A stretch of 64,000 nt of DNA, from assembly GCA_036501145.1 (NCBI GenBank), contig DASYAV010000246.1:1-64000 (forward strand), given 5' to 3'. The first letter of the stretch is position 1; the number at the start of each line of letters is the position of its first letter. A program made the position numbers and the translations under genes. This document shows, piece by piece, positions 26,575 through 35,358 of this stretch. Source of the DNA: PALSA-505 sp036501145. GTDB lineage: Bacteria > Actinomycetota > Actinomycetes > Streptosporangiales > Streptosporangiaceae. The notes beneath the pieces are model-generated. The model ran no database searches and was not told the origin of the DNA. It saw only the letters and a program-made list of their open reading frames with translations.

Positions 26575-27235
26575 TCACCGTGGCCAGGAAACGAACCGGT
26601 CCCGCAATCGGGTGACGTCAGGCGGGGTCAGCCCATAGCGGGCGAAGGCCTCGTCCTCCAGGCGGTCGAGCCGTCGCCCGGCGTCGGCGAAGTCCTCAGC
26701 GGTCAGGCCTGGGTCCAGCCGCCGGGCGAAGCCGATGAGCTCATCCACGGTGTAGCGGTCAAGCGCCGCTGCGGTATCCAGGTAGTCGCGTTCGTAAGCC
26801 CTCGAGGCCAGGGCGCAGACCTTGCCGCCGACCACGTCCTCCAAGTCCAGGACCGGACCGAAGTCCATGATCACCGGGGCGTGGCCACGGTCGAAGTAGG
26901 CCATCTGCAGCGCCATCTGGGTGCCCCCGGGCGCGGTGATCGTCCACTCGGCCAGGCCTTCACCCATCCCGTAGAAGATGTCGTCGAGCCCGGCGGTCTT
27001 GTCCTTGGACTCGACGTCGAACCCCGCGCCGCGCAGCGCCTCTTCCACCGCCGCGGTGGCCGCGGTCACGCCGGACTCCCGGTCGGTGAACAGATCGCAT
27101 AACGACGTCCTCGGTGTAGCGGTCGATGACCCCGTGGGCCATCAGGGCGTTGCCACCGCCTAGCGCGAACCCGTGCACGGCCGCGGCGCGCAGCGCGATG
27201 GCCGCCACCTGGCGGTGCAGGTCGCTGACTGGCAT
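26575..27235 (-). pseudogene. Nucleotidyltransferase, cassette copy 3, frameshifted
   Basis: From ATG 27235 it matches copy 1 closely through HGVIDRYTEDV, then a net seven-base insertion (about 27090-27110, containing CATAACG) shifts the frame and destroys the D-x-D metal site. The remainder (26575-27069) continues in another frame with the copy 1 sequence to the normal end. So copy 3 is inactive although its upstream partner gene is intact. Confidence 0.85.
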
Positions 27236-27591
27236 CAGGCTGCGGCTGCCGCGGTCCGCAGGACCGGGTGACGCTCCTCCCACGCTGCCCGGATGCCCTT
27301 GGGCAGGTACAGCTCCGGCCACACGCTGATCAGCATGGCGCTGTTGAGGTAGGTGGTGAGGTCTTCCGGGCGGCGTGCCTGCCCGAGCACGGTCTCATAC
27401 ATCGCCCGCACCATGAACGGCTTGCCCAGGTCAAACGTCCGGTCCGGGCTGCTCCAGAACAGCCGGCCCGGCAGCTCAGCCGTGCCCTCGGCCGGGCCGC
27501 GCAGGTCGGCCAGGTCCGACACAACCAGTACCCGGCGCCCCGGCCGGGACTGCTGCGCCGCCCAGGCAGCCACAGGACGTGCCGTCTCCAT
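27235..27591 (-). CDS. Partner protein of nucleotidyltransferase, cassette copy 3 (118 aa)
   Basis: Almost identical to the copy 1 partner (METARPVAAWAAQQSRPGRR, VLVVSDLADLRGPAEG, LPKGIRAAWEERHPVLR). Intact even though the adjacent nucleotidyltransferase is broken, which is the pattern expected if the partner is the harmless or protective member of the pair. Confidence 0.65.
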   Translation of the reverse strand: METARPVAAWAAQQSRPGRRVLVVSDLADLRGPAEGTAELPGRLFWSSPDRTFDLGKPFMVRAMYETVLGQARRPEDLTTYLNSAMLISVWPELYLPKGIRAAWEERHPVLRTAAAAA

Positions 27592-27749
27592 GCCCCCAGC
27601 ATAGCCCGCCAGGTCAGCGACGCGAAACCCTGTTCGAATGTTGAAGTACTGGGCGAAGATGCACCCGGGCCGAATGCTGGTCGAAGTCAGTTGCCAGGCC
27701 AGGCTGGCGGAGCTGAACCGACCGGAGCCAGGCGAGGCGGAAGCCTGGC

Positions 27750-27956
27750 TTAGTCCTCCTGTCCGGCGGGTCCGCGCTGATCGCCTCGTTCCGCGGCCGC
27801 GGCTGATGCCGCGGCCGCCAGCGCGGCGGGCCGGCTGAACAGGGTGGCTTCCAGATTCTCCTTGTCCTCGGGGCACAAGATCCCGCCGGACCCGGCGGGC
27901 CGGTCACAGTCTCCGAGGGCGCACACCCGCACGGCTTCGGTTGCTCCGTCAGTCAC
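27750..27956 (-). CDS. Small Cys-containing protein (68 aa)
   Basis: RVCALGDCDRPAGSGGILCPEDKENLEATLF holds three cysteines in a C-x4-C-x9-C layout that could bind zinc; the rest is Ala-rich helix. Precedes no obvious partner. Function unknown. Confidence 0.45.
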   Translation of the reverse strand: MTDGATEAVRVCALGDCDRPAGSGGILCPEDKENLEATLFSRPAALAAAASAAAAERGDQRGPAGQED

Positions 27957-27970
27957 TTAGCCTCGCCCCC

Positions 27971-28360
27971 TCATCGGTCAGCCTTCCGTTCCCCGGTGCC
28001 CCGGGCCACGTCCATCACGATGACCGTGGCCAGGTCGGCCAGCTCCGGGGTCCAGCGCTGCAGGCCCCAGTCTGCGGCGATGCGCACCGGCGGGCCGCCA
28101 GGCGCGCTGAGGGTGACCATGTCCTCGTGATCGGGACCGCTGACGTACATCACGTCCAGGACCTCGCGCTCATCGCCGCGCCAGCCCGCGTCCGGGTTCA
28201 CCACGCAGTCACCGGGCCGGACCTTGTCGGCGTAGACCGCGTCCGGGCTCCACAGCGGGGCCCGCTGCCCGGCGGCGGCTGCCGCGTCGCAGGCAGCCAG
28301 CCACGGCTGCAGGGCCTGCAGCACGGCCTCCCAATACGTTTCGTCTCTGCTGGTCATCAC
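27971..28360 (-). CDS. Hypothetical protein (129 aa)
   Basis: MMTSRDETYWEAVLQALQPW start; middle DKVRPGDCVVNPDAGWRGDEREVLDVMYV, then VTLSAPGGPPVRIAADWGLQRW. Sensible globular composition; similar small proteins accompany actinomycete mobile genes. Function unknown. Confidence 0.5.
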   Translation of the reverse strand: MMTSRDETYWEAVLQALQPWLAACDAAAAAGQRAPLWSPDAVYADKVRPGDCVVNPDAGWRGDEREVLDVMYVSGPDHEDMVTLSAPGGPPVRIAADWGLQRWTPELADLATVIVMDVARGTGERKADR

Positions 28361-28362
28361 GC

Positions 28363-28497
28363 GTCTACGGGGAGGTCGAGCCGGTTCAGCAGCTCGTCAG
28401 CGAAGCCCTGCCTGGCTGCCGGGTCCCTGTCCAGGGCCGCGGCGATCCGGTCGGCCAGTTCGGTCAGGCTCAGCTCGACGGTGACCTGCGTGTTTTT
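28363..28497 (-). pseudogene. Start-less coding fragment
   Basis: Reads VTVELSLTELADRIAAALDRDPAARQGFADELLNRLDLP with no start codon in frame upstream. It resembles the middle of the preceding protein (VSIELTQEQVSRMLASLAARPEW), so it was probably the second half of a tandem-repeat protein lost by a frameshift. The A-run at 28493-28498 lies beyond the upstream stop, so ribosomal slippage cannot join them. Confidence 0.35.
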
Positions 28498-28865
28498 TAG
28501 CGGTGTGGTGCCCGGCGGGTGTCGGGCCCGCGCAGCGCCTGGCGCAGCCGCTGCCCGACGTGCAGGCTGTCGGCCAGCTGGTAACGCCGCGCGGGGGTGG
28601 CGGCGTCGTCGAGCTCGGCGCTGATCGCCGCCAGCTCGGCCGCGAGGCACGCGAACGTCTCCCGCCACTCGGGCCGGGCGGCCAGGGATGCCAGCATCCG
28701 GCTGACCTGCTCCTGGGTGAGCTCGATGCTGACAGCGCGGCCCAGGACGGCCTTGGGGCCGCTGGTCACCGTGCCGTGCACGCGCAGGGACCGGGACTGG
28801 TAGCTCTGGCCGCCATCCGCTGCGGCGGCCAGCTGGGTCCGGGGGCGGGCGGGCTGGCTGGTCAT
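28497..28865 (-). CDS. Hypothetical protein (122 aa)
   Basis: MTSQPARPRTQLAAAADG, then RSLRVHGTVTSGPKAVLGRAVSIELTQEQVSRMLASL and a helical C-terminus. No family recognised. Upstream of, and probably once continuous with, the fragment at 28363-28497. Confidence 0.45.
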   Translation of the reverse strand: MTSQPARPRTQLAAAADGGQSYQSRSLRVHGTVTSGPKAVLGRAVSIELTQEQVSRMLASLAARPEWRETFACLAAELAAISAELDDAATPARRYQLADSLHVGQRLRQALRGPDTRRAPHR

Positions 28866-28889
28866 CGCGGGTACCTCCTGGCCGGGGGC

Positions 28890-28985
28890 TAGCTGTCCTG
28901 GGCGAGCAGGCTGGTGAGCTGCAGCTGGACCAGCTGCAGCGCGGCGAACCGCTTTGCGCAGGGCGGCGATGGCGGTGTCCCTCTC
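28890..28985 (-). pseudogene. Degenerate copy of the 3' end of the 36226-37308 gene
   Basis: DNA from the stop codon (CTAGCTG) through CTGGTGAGCTGCAGCTGG to CGGCGAACCGCTT matches the last ~45 codons of the gene at 36226 with an internal deletion. It lies 325 bp left of the Tn7-like element, whose right end abuts the intact gene. Confidence 0.6.
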
Positions 28986-28991
28986 CGGTTT

Positions 28992-29309
28992 CTAGCTGGC
29001 TGCCAGCACGCGGTGGATGGCAACGGGGAGCGAGTCGCCCCACGCGGCTGCGAGCTGGCGGCCGCCGGAGCGCATTGAGGTGCTGTCGGGGAAGACGGCG
29101 AGGTAGTGCTCTTCGGCGTTCCAGAGCTGGACGTCGGCGATGATCTGCGGGTCGGCGTAGCAGCCGCCCGTGACGCCTGATTCGACTTGCAGCTCACCGC
29201 GGCCGCTGCGGTACACGGCCACGCCGGCCTGGCCGAAGTTCTGCACGTGGCCGTGCTCGAGGTCGAACTCGATGATGTGTGCCTGGCTGGGGGTGCCGGC
29301 CGGGAGGGC
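28992..29309 (-). CDS. Hypothetical protein, 5' end displaced by the Tn7-like left end
   Basis: The frame reads LPAGTPSQAHIIEFDLEHGHVQNFGQAG to VAIHRVLAAS and looks genuinely coding (SGRGELQVESGVTGG, VQLWNAEEHYLAVFPD). Upstream of about 29309 the frame continues into the Tn7-like terminal repeats to ATG 29411. So the native start was probably removed by the insertion, or a transposon-provided start is used. Function unknown. Confidence 0.45.
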   Translation of the reverse strand, partial: ALPAGTPSQAHIIEFDLEHGHVQNFGQAGVAVYRSGRGELQVESGVTGGCYADPQIIADVQLWNAEEHYLAVFPDSTSMRSGGRQLAAAWGDSLPVAIHRVLAAS

Positions 29310-29411
29310 TGTAGGGTCCGGACGATCATGAGCAGTCACACGCCTGTGATCTGCAGTGTTCTCCTCGGTGAGCAATATGGTCTTGCGGCCGTTCCGGATG
29401 ATCATGAGCAA
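29310..29411. repeat. Tn7-like left end with three TnsB-type sites
   Basis: Tip TGTAGGGTCCGG, then TGAGCA at 29329-29334, 29369-29374 and 29405-29410. First site begins 19 bp from the tip, as in every other end of this family in the window. Confidence 0.8.
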
Positions 29412-32090
29412 TCAGGCAAGGCAGTGCGAGGTAGGGGGGTGGGGCTGCTGGTCATGGTTCGGCTTGTCCGCCAGATGGCAGCCCGGCCGACTGCCTTGCT
29501 CCTGGGCGATAAGAAGGATCTGGAGCGCCTCGGAGATGAACGCGTTGCCTGCTGTCGTGGGGGCCAGCGGCCTGCCGGATCGGTCGATGATGGTGAATCC
29601 GGCGGCCGTTTCGATCTGGTGGAGCATCTGTGCCAGGGCGCGCGTGCGTCCGTCGTAGAGGACGCTGGCTGCTGCGGCGATGCTGTCGTGGCCGGGGATG
29701 CGGGTGATCAGCTCCAGCCGGGTCAGTGCCCCGCTGCGCATGGTGACCGCGCGGAGGGCGGGTGAGGGCGGGCTGGGCAGTGTGAGGTGGCCGATGCCGC
29801 TGTAGTCCCGGTGCCCGCGGATGGGCAGGTCCCAGTTCCTGGCCAGTCTCATCAGGTAGTCGGCGGTGACGTTGCGTTCGCGGGCCAGTGCGCTGATGCT
29901 GCGCATGTTGATGGTGTACTCGCGTTCCAGCCAGGCCCGGGTGATCCCTGATCCGGGTGGCGGGGGCCGGTAGTTGCGGCGCGGCGGCACGTGGTCGTGC
30001 TGGAGCAGCCTGAGGACGGTGGCGGTGGCGCAGCCGGCCATGCCGGCGATCGTGGTCATGGGCAGGTGCTGGTCTTCATATAGGCCGCGGAGCCGTGCGG
30101 GGTCGAGGATGTCCGCGCGGGTGGGTGCGGAGGGGATGCCGTTCGCGGTGGCCTGGGGTGTGCCGGTGCCGGTGATCTCGCAGTAGAGCCTGACGTGTTC
30201 GGGGGTGAGGCCGAGGGTTCCGGCGGCGGCGTGGACGGTCGGGGCCGTTGCCAGCACGGTGGCGAAGTGCCCGGCGCTGATGGTGGCAGGGTCGGTGCCG
30301 GGCCAGCGGGGGCAGGTGACCCAGTCGGCGGGTGGTTCCCAGGTGACCGGTTCGCTGATGTCGTGGTGGGCGAGGTTGGCCTGGGCTTGCTGGTGCAGGA
30401 AGGCCCGTAGTGGCTGGGGTGCGTGGAAGCGGAAGCTGGTGCAGTGCTGGCCGAATGGTTTCTTCTGCTCACCGGGGGGTGGGTGCTCGCCGGTGAGCAG
30501 CATGCGCAGGTACCAGCGCAGCACGGCCAGCCGCGGGGTGTAGCCTGCGCTCCAGCCGTGCTGCAGGCGCAGCCTGGTGTAAGCGTCCAGGTCCAGGGTG
30601 ATGATGGCGGTGGTGAACAGCGCCCGCCGCCGGGCGTAGTTGATCGGGCTGCCGTGCTGATCCAGGGTGAAGGCGAGCTGGGCCAGGACCGCGGCCAGCG
30701 GGGTGACGTCGCGATCGTGGTAGTGGATCCGCTCGACGGTGCTCCGGCTGGTGCCTGGGGTGTGGTTGCCAAGCAGCGGGGCGGCGCGCTCGAAGTTCAG
30801 CTGCGGCGGGCCGCCGGGCAGCAGCAGGAAACTGGCGCAGCCGCGGCGGAAGGACGCGGACCCGGTCCGCGGGCCGCCGGCCGGAGCGCCGGCGCCGGCG
30901 GGCAGGGCAGGGAGCAGGCGCATGGTCCAGCCCGGCCACAGCATCGCGGGGATCATTGTTGCGCGGCGCTTGATGGCCTGGGCGGGCAGGTCCGGCCAGC
31001 GAGGCCGGGCGGTGGCAGTGGCGTAGCGCAGCCGGGTGTGCAGGTTCGCCTCACCGTCCAGCCTGCCCAGGACGCGGCTGACCATGTCTGGGCCGCTCCA
31101 GGCCCAGCGGCGGGCCAGCGCGCCGATGCCGGGCATGCGCTGCCGGTGTTCCAGCAGGGAACGGTCGGCCTGCAAAACCCAGTCGAACAGCACCTCATGA
31201 TCAGGATGGGCGCGGTCGAGCGCGACCACGGCGAGCGCGGCGCCGATGGCGGTGCTGCGGGCATCGCGGCTAGCCGCCGCATCCGCCGGGCCAGGCAGCC
31301 GGGCGCCGAGCTCATCCAGCACGGCGGCTACGACTGGCGGAGCCTGCTGCGGGATGGTGTGCAGCCCCCGCGCGATCCGCCCGGCGGTGGCGTAGACCTG
31401 GCGGAGCTCGGCCAGCGCCGCCGGCCGGTCGCCGGGCCGTCCGGCCATGAGCGCGGCCAGGTGCCGGTGCGCGGCCAGCACCAGCCCGGCGGCGGGCAGC
31501 GGCACGGCTGGCCCGCGGGTCAGGTCGGCCCCGCACGACCACCGGCCGGGCCCGCCGGCCGGGTGGTCGCGGGTGCAGGTGCCGCCAGCCCGCGGTCCCA
31601 GCCGGCGCGTATTCCACATGCGGGGCGGACGGTGGCAGGCCGGGCAGAAGTCCGCCAGCAGCACCCGGTGGACCGGGCAGGCAAACGACCATGGCAGCCG
31701 CCAGGTAACCGGCCCGCGGCCGTCGTCGCGGGCCAGGCAGGCCGGGCAGTAGCGGGCACGGGGTGCGCCGAACCGGCCGGCCGGAGGGCGGACCAGCAGC
31801 TCGCGGCGGTCAGCCCGGATGGCGGCCACCAGGCCGTCGTAGGGTTCCAGCGTCATCGCGGCCAGCGTTTGCCTGCTGACCCCGGCGGCCTGTTCCAGGG
31901 CCGCTGTCTCGTGCTCGTCCAGCCGCAGCGCCATCTGGCTGATGCGCGTGCCGCCGAGCCCGACATGCCTGATCAGGTCGCTGCCGGTGGTGTGCAGGCG
32001 GCGGGCGTAAGCGGCGATCCAGCTCTCCAGCGCCTCACCGGGCAGCGGCGGCACGGCGATCGGCAGCCGGCCGGGCGCCCAGCTGCTCAC
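29412..32090 (-). CDS. tniQ: TniQ/TnsD-like target-selection protein
   Basis: 892 residues from GTG 32090, chosen because GTGA overlaps the tnsC stop and because the TniQ domain begins right there (LPIAVPPLPGEALESWIAAYARR). A zinc-binding domain follows (RYCPACLARDDGRGP, FACPVHRVLLADFCPACHRPP). The long remainder contains several HTH-like segments (MTTIAGMAGCATATVLRLLQ, SISALARERNVTADYLMRL), like the sequence-specific C-terminus of TnsD. TniQ/TnsD proteins bind the attachment site and recruit TnsC. At 892 residues it is far longer than classical TniQ (~300-400) and TnsD (~500). Confidence 0.88.
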   Translation of the reverse strand: MSSWAPGRLPIAVPPLPGEALESWIAAYARRLHTTGSDLIRHVGLGGTRISQMALRLDEHETAALEQAAGVSRQTLAAMTLEPYDGLVAAIRADRRELLVRPPAGRFGAPRARYCPACLARDDGRGPVTWRLPWSFACPVHRVLLADFCPACHRPPRMWNTRRLGPRAGGTCTRDHPAGGPGRWSCGADLTRGPAVPLPAAGLVLAAHRHLAALMAGRPGDRPAALAELRQVYATAGRIARGLHTIPQQAPPVVAAVLDELGARLPGPADAAASRDARSTAIGAALAVVALDRAHPDHEVLFDWVLQADRSLLEHRQRMPGIGALARRWAWSGPDMVSRVLGRLDGEANLHTRLRYATATARPRWPDLPAQAIKRRATMIPAMLWPGWTMRLLPALPAGAGAPAGGPRTGSASFRRGCASFLLLPGGPPQLNFERAAPLLGNHTPGTSRSTVERIHYHDRDVTPLAAVLAQLAFTLDQHGSPINYARRRALFTTAIITLDLDAYTRLRLQHGWSAGYTPRLAVLRWYLRMLLTGEHPPPGEQKKPFGQHCTSFRFHAPQPLRAFLHQQAQANLAHHDISEPVTWEPPADWVTCPRWPGTDPATISAGHFATVLATAPTVHAAAGTLGLTPEHVRLYCEITGTGTPQATANGIPSAPTRADILDPARLRGLYEDQHLPMTTIAGMAGCATATVLRLLQHDHVPPRRNYRPPPPGSGITRAWLEREYTINMRSISALARERNVTADYLMRLARNWDLPIRGHRDYSGIGHLTLPSPPSPALRAVTMRSGALTRLELITRIPGHDSIAAAASVLYDGRTRALAQMLHQIETAAGFTIIDRSGRPLAPTTAGNAFISEALQILLIAQEQGSRPGCHLADKPNHDQQPHPPTSHCLA

Positions 32091-33226
32091 CCGGCCGTCA
32101 CCGGCCGGGCGGGGCGGGAGGTCAGCAGCCCCGCCTCGATCGCGGCGGCCAGCTCCTGCCGGTCCGCCTCCGCGGCGGCATCGTTTTTCACCTGGTCCAT
32201 CAGGCCGGCGTCCAGCCGTTCGGCGCCGGTGCGGACCGCGCGCAGGCAGCCCCGGCTGATCAGCGCCATCAGCGAGGCGAAGTGGCCGCTGGAGCGGGCG
32301 AACAGGTAGTCCGCCAGGTCGTCGGCCAGCATGCCGGGATACCGGCACGCCAGCACGAGCTGCCGTTCGATCGACAGCAGCAGCCGGCGCCACTCCTGGC
32401 GTCCCGGCTCGTCCCGGATATCAAACGGGCGCATCGTCAGCACCGTGGTCCGCCGCCCGAACTGGGCGTGCAGCGCCTGCTGCGGTGCCTGGCCCTCGGT
32501 CAGCAGGCCCCGGCCCGCCACTCCCACGCCCACGTAGATCAGCGTGACCGGGAAGGTGTTGGCCAGGAACTTCAGGTGGTTGGCCATTTTCACCGCGCTG
32601 GCATCGGCGTGGCTGGGTGCCAGGAAGTGCACATCATCGACCAGGAAAACGGCCGTCCGCAGTGACAAGACCGCGTCCTTGGCCCGCTCGGCCAGCGTGT
32701 CGGCATCCCCGCGGTCGGGCAGCCCGTAAAACCGGCAGATCGCCGCGTTCAGCCCGCGGATATGCGTGTTGCCGGTCAGCGCGATATAGATGACCGGGAC
32801 CCGCCGGTGCCCGTCCGGGGTGGTCTCGCCGCGCAGCGCGACCTGGGCCCGCCAGTAATCGCGGCCGTACTCGCGCACCGCGGTGCTCTTGCCCAGCCCC
32901 GGATAGGCGTCCACCAGCGCGGCAGGCTTGGCCTTGTCCCCGTCCTGCCGGTTGGACTCCACGATCTCACCCAGATCCCCGTGCACGCCCAGCAGCTGGG
33001 GTGTCCTGATCGGGCCGATGTTGGCATGCCAGACCGCCCGCCGGTCGTTGTAGCGCGCCAGCTCTGGCCCCGGCAAGGCGGCGATGCGGGCGGCCGGCAG
33101 CCGCTCGGGCTGGGGCCGGTCCGGGCCGGTGACGAATTCCAGCCAGCCCGCCAGCCGGGTCGGCGAGTACTGCCGGTCATCCCCCTCGAACACCGGCACG
33201 CCGGGCGCCCCGATACCGGCGGTCAC
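32087..33226 (-). CDS. tnsC: TnsC-like AAA+ ATPase of Tn7-like transposon
   Basis: 379 residues from GTG 33226, overlapping the tnsB stop (GTGA). Walker A PGLGKST (about residues 109-115), Walker B VFLVDDVH (193-200), a sensor-like region VTLIYVGVGVAGRG and the C-terminal helical part. TnsC connects target selection by TniQ to the TnsAB transposase. The short N-terminal extension (about 90 residues before Walker A) likely contacts TniQ or TnsB. Confidence 0.9.
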   Translation of the reverse strand: MTAGIGAPGVPVFEGDDRQYSPTRLAGWLEFVTGPDRPQPERLPAARIAALPGPELARYNDRRAVWHANIGPIRTPQLLGVHGDLGEIVESNRQDGDKAKPAALVDAYPGLGKSTAVREYGRDYWRAQVALRGETTPDGHRRVPVIYIALTGNTHIRGLNAAICRFYGLPDRGDADTLAERAKDAVLSLRTAVFLVDDVHFLAPSHADASAVKMANHLKFLANTFPVTLIYVGVGVAGRGLLTEGQAPQQALHAQFGRRTTVLTMRPFDIRDEPGRQEWRRLLLSIERQLVLACRYPGMLADDLADYLFARSSGHFASLMALISRGCLRAVRTGAERLDAGLMDQVKNDAAAEADRQELAAAIEAGLLTSRPARPVTAG

Positions 33227-35358
33227 CGGGTCTGCCAGGCGTCGGCGTAGAACTCGTCCTCACCGGCCGGCCCGGCCTCCTCCTCGCCGGGGAACGCCGC
33301 CTCAACCTCGCCGTCCTCGTCATCATCCCCGCCAGCGGCTCCCGGCTCCATCCCGCCGCCGTCCTGCTGCTGCCGGGCAGTGACCCGCTGGACGGCGGGA
33401 AGCCCGCCCGCAGCTGCCTGACCGGCGTCCGCATCGCCAGCCAGCCGCAGCCGTTCCTGGGACAGGCGGACCGCCATCCGCCGCTCGGCCCGGTTGGCGG
33501 TCAGGCCCGCGTCCCACCGCTCCAGCAGTTCCGTCAGCGCGCGCCGGGTGTCGGGGAACCGGTGAGTCGCGGTGGCCAGCTTGCGGGCGTAAGCGGCGGC
33601 TTCCCGGCTGAACGGCCTGCCCAGCGCCGCAGCATGCTCCCAGGCCAGCTCATGCCAGGCGTGATCACGCGGATCCTGGAACCAGACCCGGCTGAAGTCC
33701 CCGCTGTCCACGGCGACCTGCCACCTCCCGGCGTGCGGGCCGCGCAGCGTGCTGCGCCGGTTGCGGAAGTCGTTCAGCGCCTCGCCGTTGTAGCGCAGCG
33801 TGTCGATCTCCACGCCGTAATGCTGGATCGTGACGTACTCGGCCGCCAGGAACTCCAGCGCCATGTCTGGCCGCGCCGGGATCATCAGCGGCCCGGCCCG
33901 GGTCCTGCCGTGTTCCAGCATCTCCAGCGGGCTCAGCGCCAGCCCAGGGAACTCCGGCACGGCCAGGCCGCGATGCCGGATGCGGTGATACAGCCCCGTC
34001 CACTCCCGGATGATCAGCTCCAGCTCATCGAGGAAGAAGAACGCCCCGGCCTCGGGCTGGAGCCCGCGGCTGTGCACATCCGGCCCCTTGTAGCCGGGCA
34101 GCGCGGCCAGCAGCCCCTCGCCCAGCGTCCGGAACCAGCGCTCCACCGGCTTGTCGGTCGGGGTGTAGGGCCGGGCAGGCTGAAGCGAGATGCCGAACCG
34201 CCCGCACACGCTGCGGATGTGATTGGACAGGTAGACCTTGCCATGGTCAAACACGATGGTCTCCGCCGCGACCGGCGGCAGCAGTGGCCGGCCCTGCGCA
34301 TCCACCAGCTTGCCCGGATCCACGACCACCGCGGCCGGCACCCCGCAATACGGCAGCGTCCCACCACCCGGCCGGTCCGCGTGCGAGGGGGCGTGGACGG
34401 TCTCGAACAGCACCCCGGCCACGTCGACCGCCTTCGTCGACACCGGGGTCAGCCGCAGCCCGGTAATGCACCGGGAGTACAAGTCCATCGCGACGGTGAG
34501 TTCGCATTGCACCCAGCGGCAGGTCACCGGCTCCATCGCGAACACATCCAGCCGGTTAGTGTCCAGGATCACGTACTCGCCGGGGCGGGTCGCCCGCAGC
34601 CGCCCGTAGGCGCCCTGCGGGCGGTTGGCGATCGACCGCTTGGCCTTGGTGCTGCCGGTGAACGCGTTGTTTCCCCGGCCCAGTTCCCGCAGCAGCTCAT
34701 ACCCGACCGTCCGCGACGGCACCGGCACCACGCCGGGACCGTGCTGCCCGGTCAGGTGCTCCTCGATCTCAGCCAGCAGCAGGCCGCGCACCGGCCGGCT
34801 CTTGGGCACGTGCCGCGCGATCACCTGCCGGGCCGCGTCCAGCCAGCGGGGATCAGCCCGGTCCAGCACGTCCCGCGCCAGGTGCTCGCTCACCAGCCCG
34901 GCCGGGCCATCGTGCGCCTGCATCACCCAGCGGCGCACCGTGCTCACCCCAGCCCCCAGCTCGGCCGCCTTGGCCTGGTACCGGGCCATCATCGGCACGC
35001 CCGGCGCGTACTGCGGCCGCGGTTCCCCCTCCAGCGCCAGCTCCGCGCAGCCGTGCTGGTAACCGGTCCGCACCTCCTGCACATGCCGCCACCGGGCGGT
35101 CAGCTCATCATCCTCGTGCCCGTCCAGGCTGCCCAGCAACGTGGCCAGCGAGGCCCGCGGCTCCGGCTGCGGCACCAGGATCCGGGCACCAGGGTGCGAC
35201 AGCAGCGCCACCAGGTCCATCTGCCGCCACCCCGCAACGCCCGGCGCACCGGCCCGGCGGAGCAGCACCCGGCTGCCCTCGATCCCGGCGATGGTGAACT
35301 GCTCACCGTCCAAGCTCACCGGCAGCCCCGGCCGCAACGGCGTCGTCCAGCCGGTCAT
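33223..35358 (-). CDS. tnsB: TnsB-like DDE transposase (Mu/rve family)
   Basis: 711 residues from ATG 35358, which overlaps the tnsA stop (ATGA). N-terminal DNA-binding helices (GVSTVRRWVMQAHDG), rve core with Asp266 (EYVILDTNRLDV), Asp371 (ETIVFDHGKVY) and Glu406 (DKPVERWFRTL), then the Mu-type beta-barrel and an acidic Gln/Gly tail. TnsB binds the TGAGCA repeats at the ends and cuts/joins the 3' ends. All catalytic residues are present, so the enzyme should be active. Confidence 0.93.
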   Translation of the reverse strand: MTGWTTPLRPGLPVSLDGEQFTIAGIEGSRVLLRRAGAPGVAGWRQMDLVALLSHPGARILVPQPEPRASLATLLGSLDGHEDDELTARWRHVQEVRTGYQHGCAELALEGEPRPQYAPGVPMMARYQAKAAELGAGVSTVRRWVMQAHDGPAGLVSEHLARDVLDRADPRWLDAARQVIARHVPKSRPVRGLLLAEIEEHLTGQHGPGVVPVPSRTVGYELLRELGRGNNAFTGSTKAKRSIANRPQGAYGRLRATRPGEYVILDTNRLDVFAMEPVTCRWVQCELTVAMDLYSRCITGLRLTPVSTKAVDVAGVLFETVHAPSHADRPGGGTLPYCGVPAAVVVDPGKLVDAQGRPLLPPVAAETIVFDHGKVYLSNHIRSVCGRFGISLQPARPYTPTDKPVERWFRTLGEGLLAALPGYKGPDVHSRGLQPEAGAFFFLDELELIIREWTGLYHRIRHRGLAVPEFPGLALSPLEMLEHGRTRAGPLMIPARPDMALEFLAAEYVTIQHYGVEIDTLRYNGEALNDFRNRRSTLRGPHAGRWQVAVDSGDFSRVWFQDPRDHAWHELAWEHAAALGRPFSREAAAYARKLATATHRFPDTRRALTELLERWDAGLTANRAERRMAVRLSQERLRLAGDADAGQAAAGGLPAVQRVTARQQQDGGGMEPGAAGGDDDEDGEVEAAFPGEEEAGPAGEDEFYADAWQTR

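Noticed and set aside
28490..28500. Programmed -1 frameshift at A-AAA-AAC
   Set aside because: The upstream frame terminates at TAA before the slippery bases, so the ribosome would not reach them.
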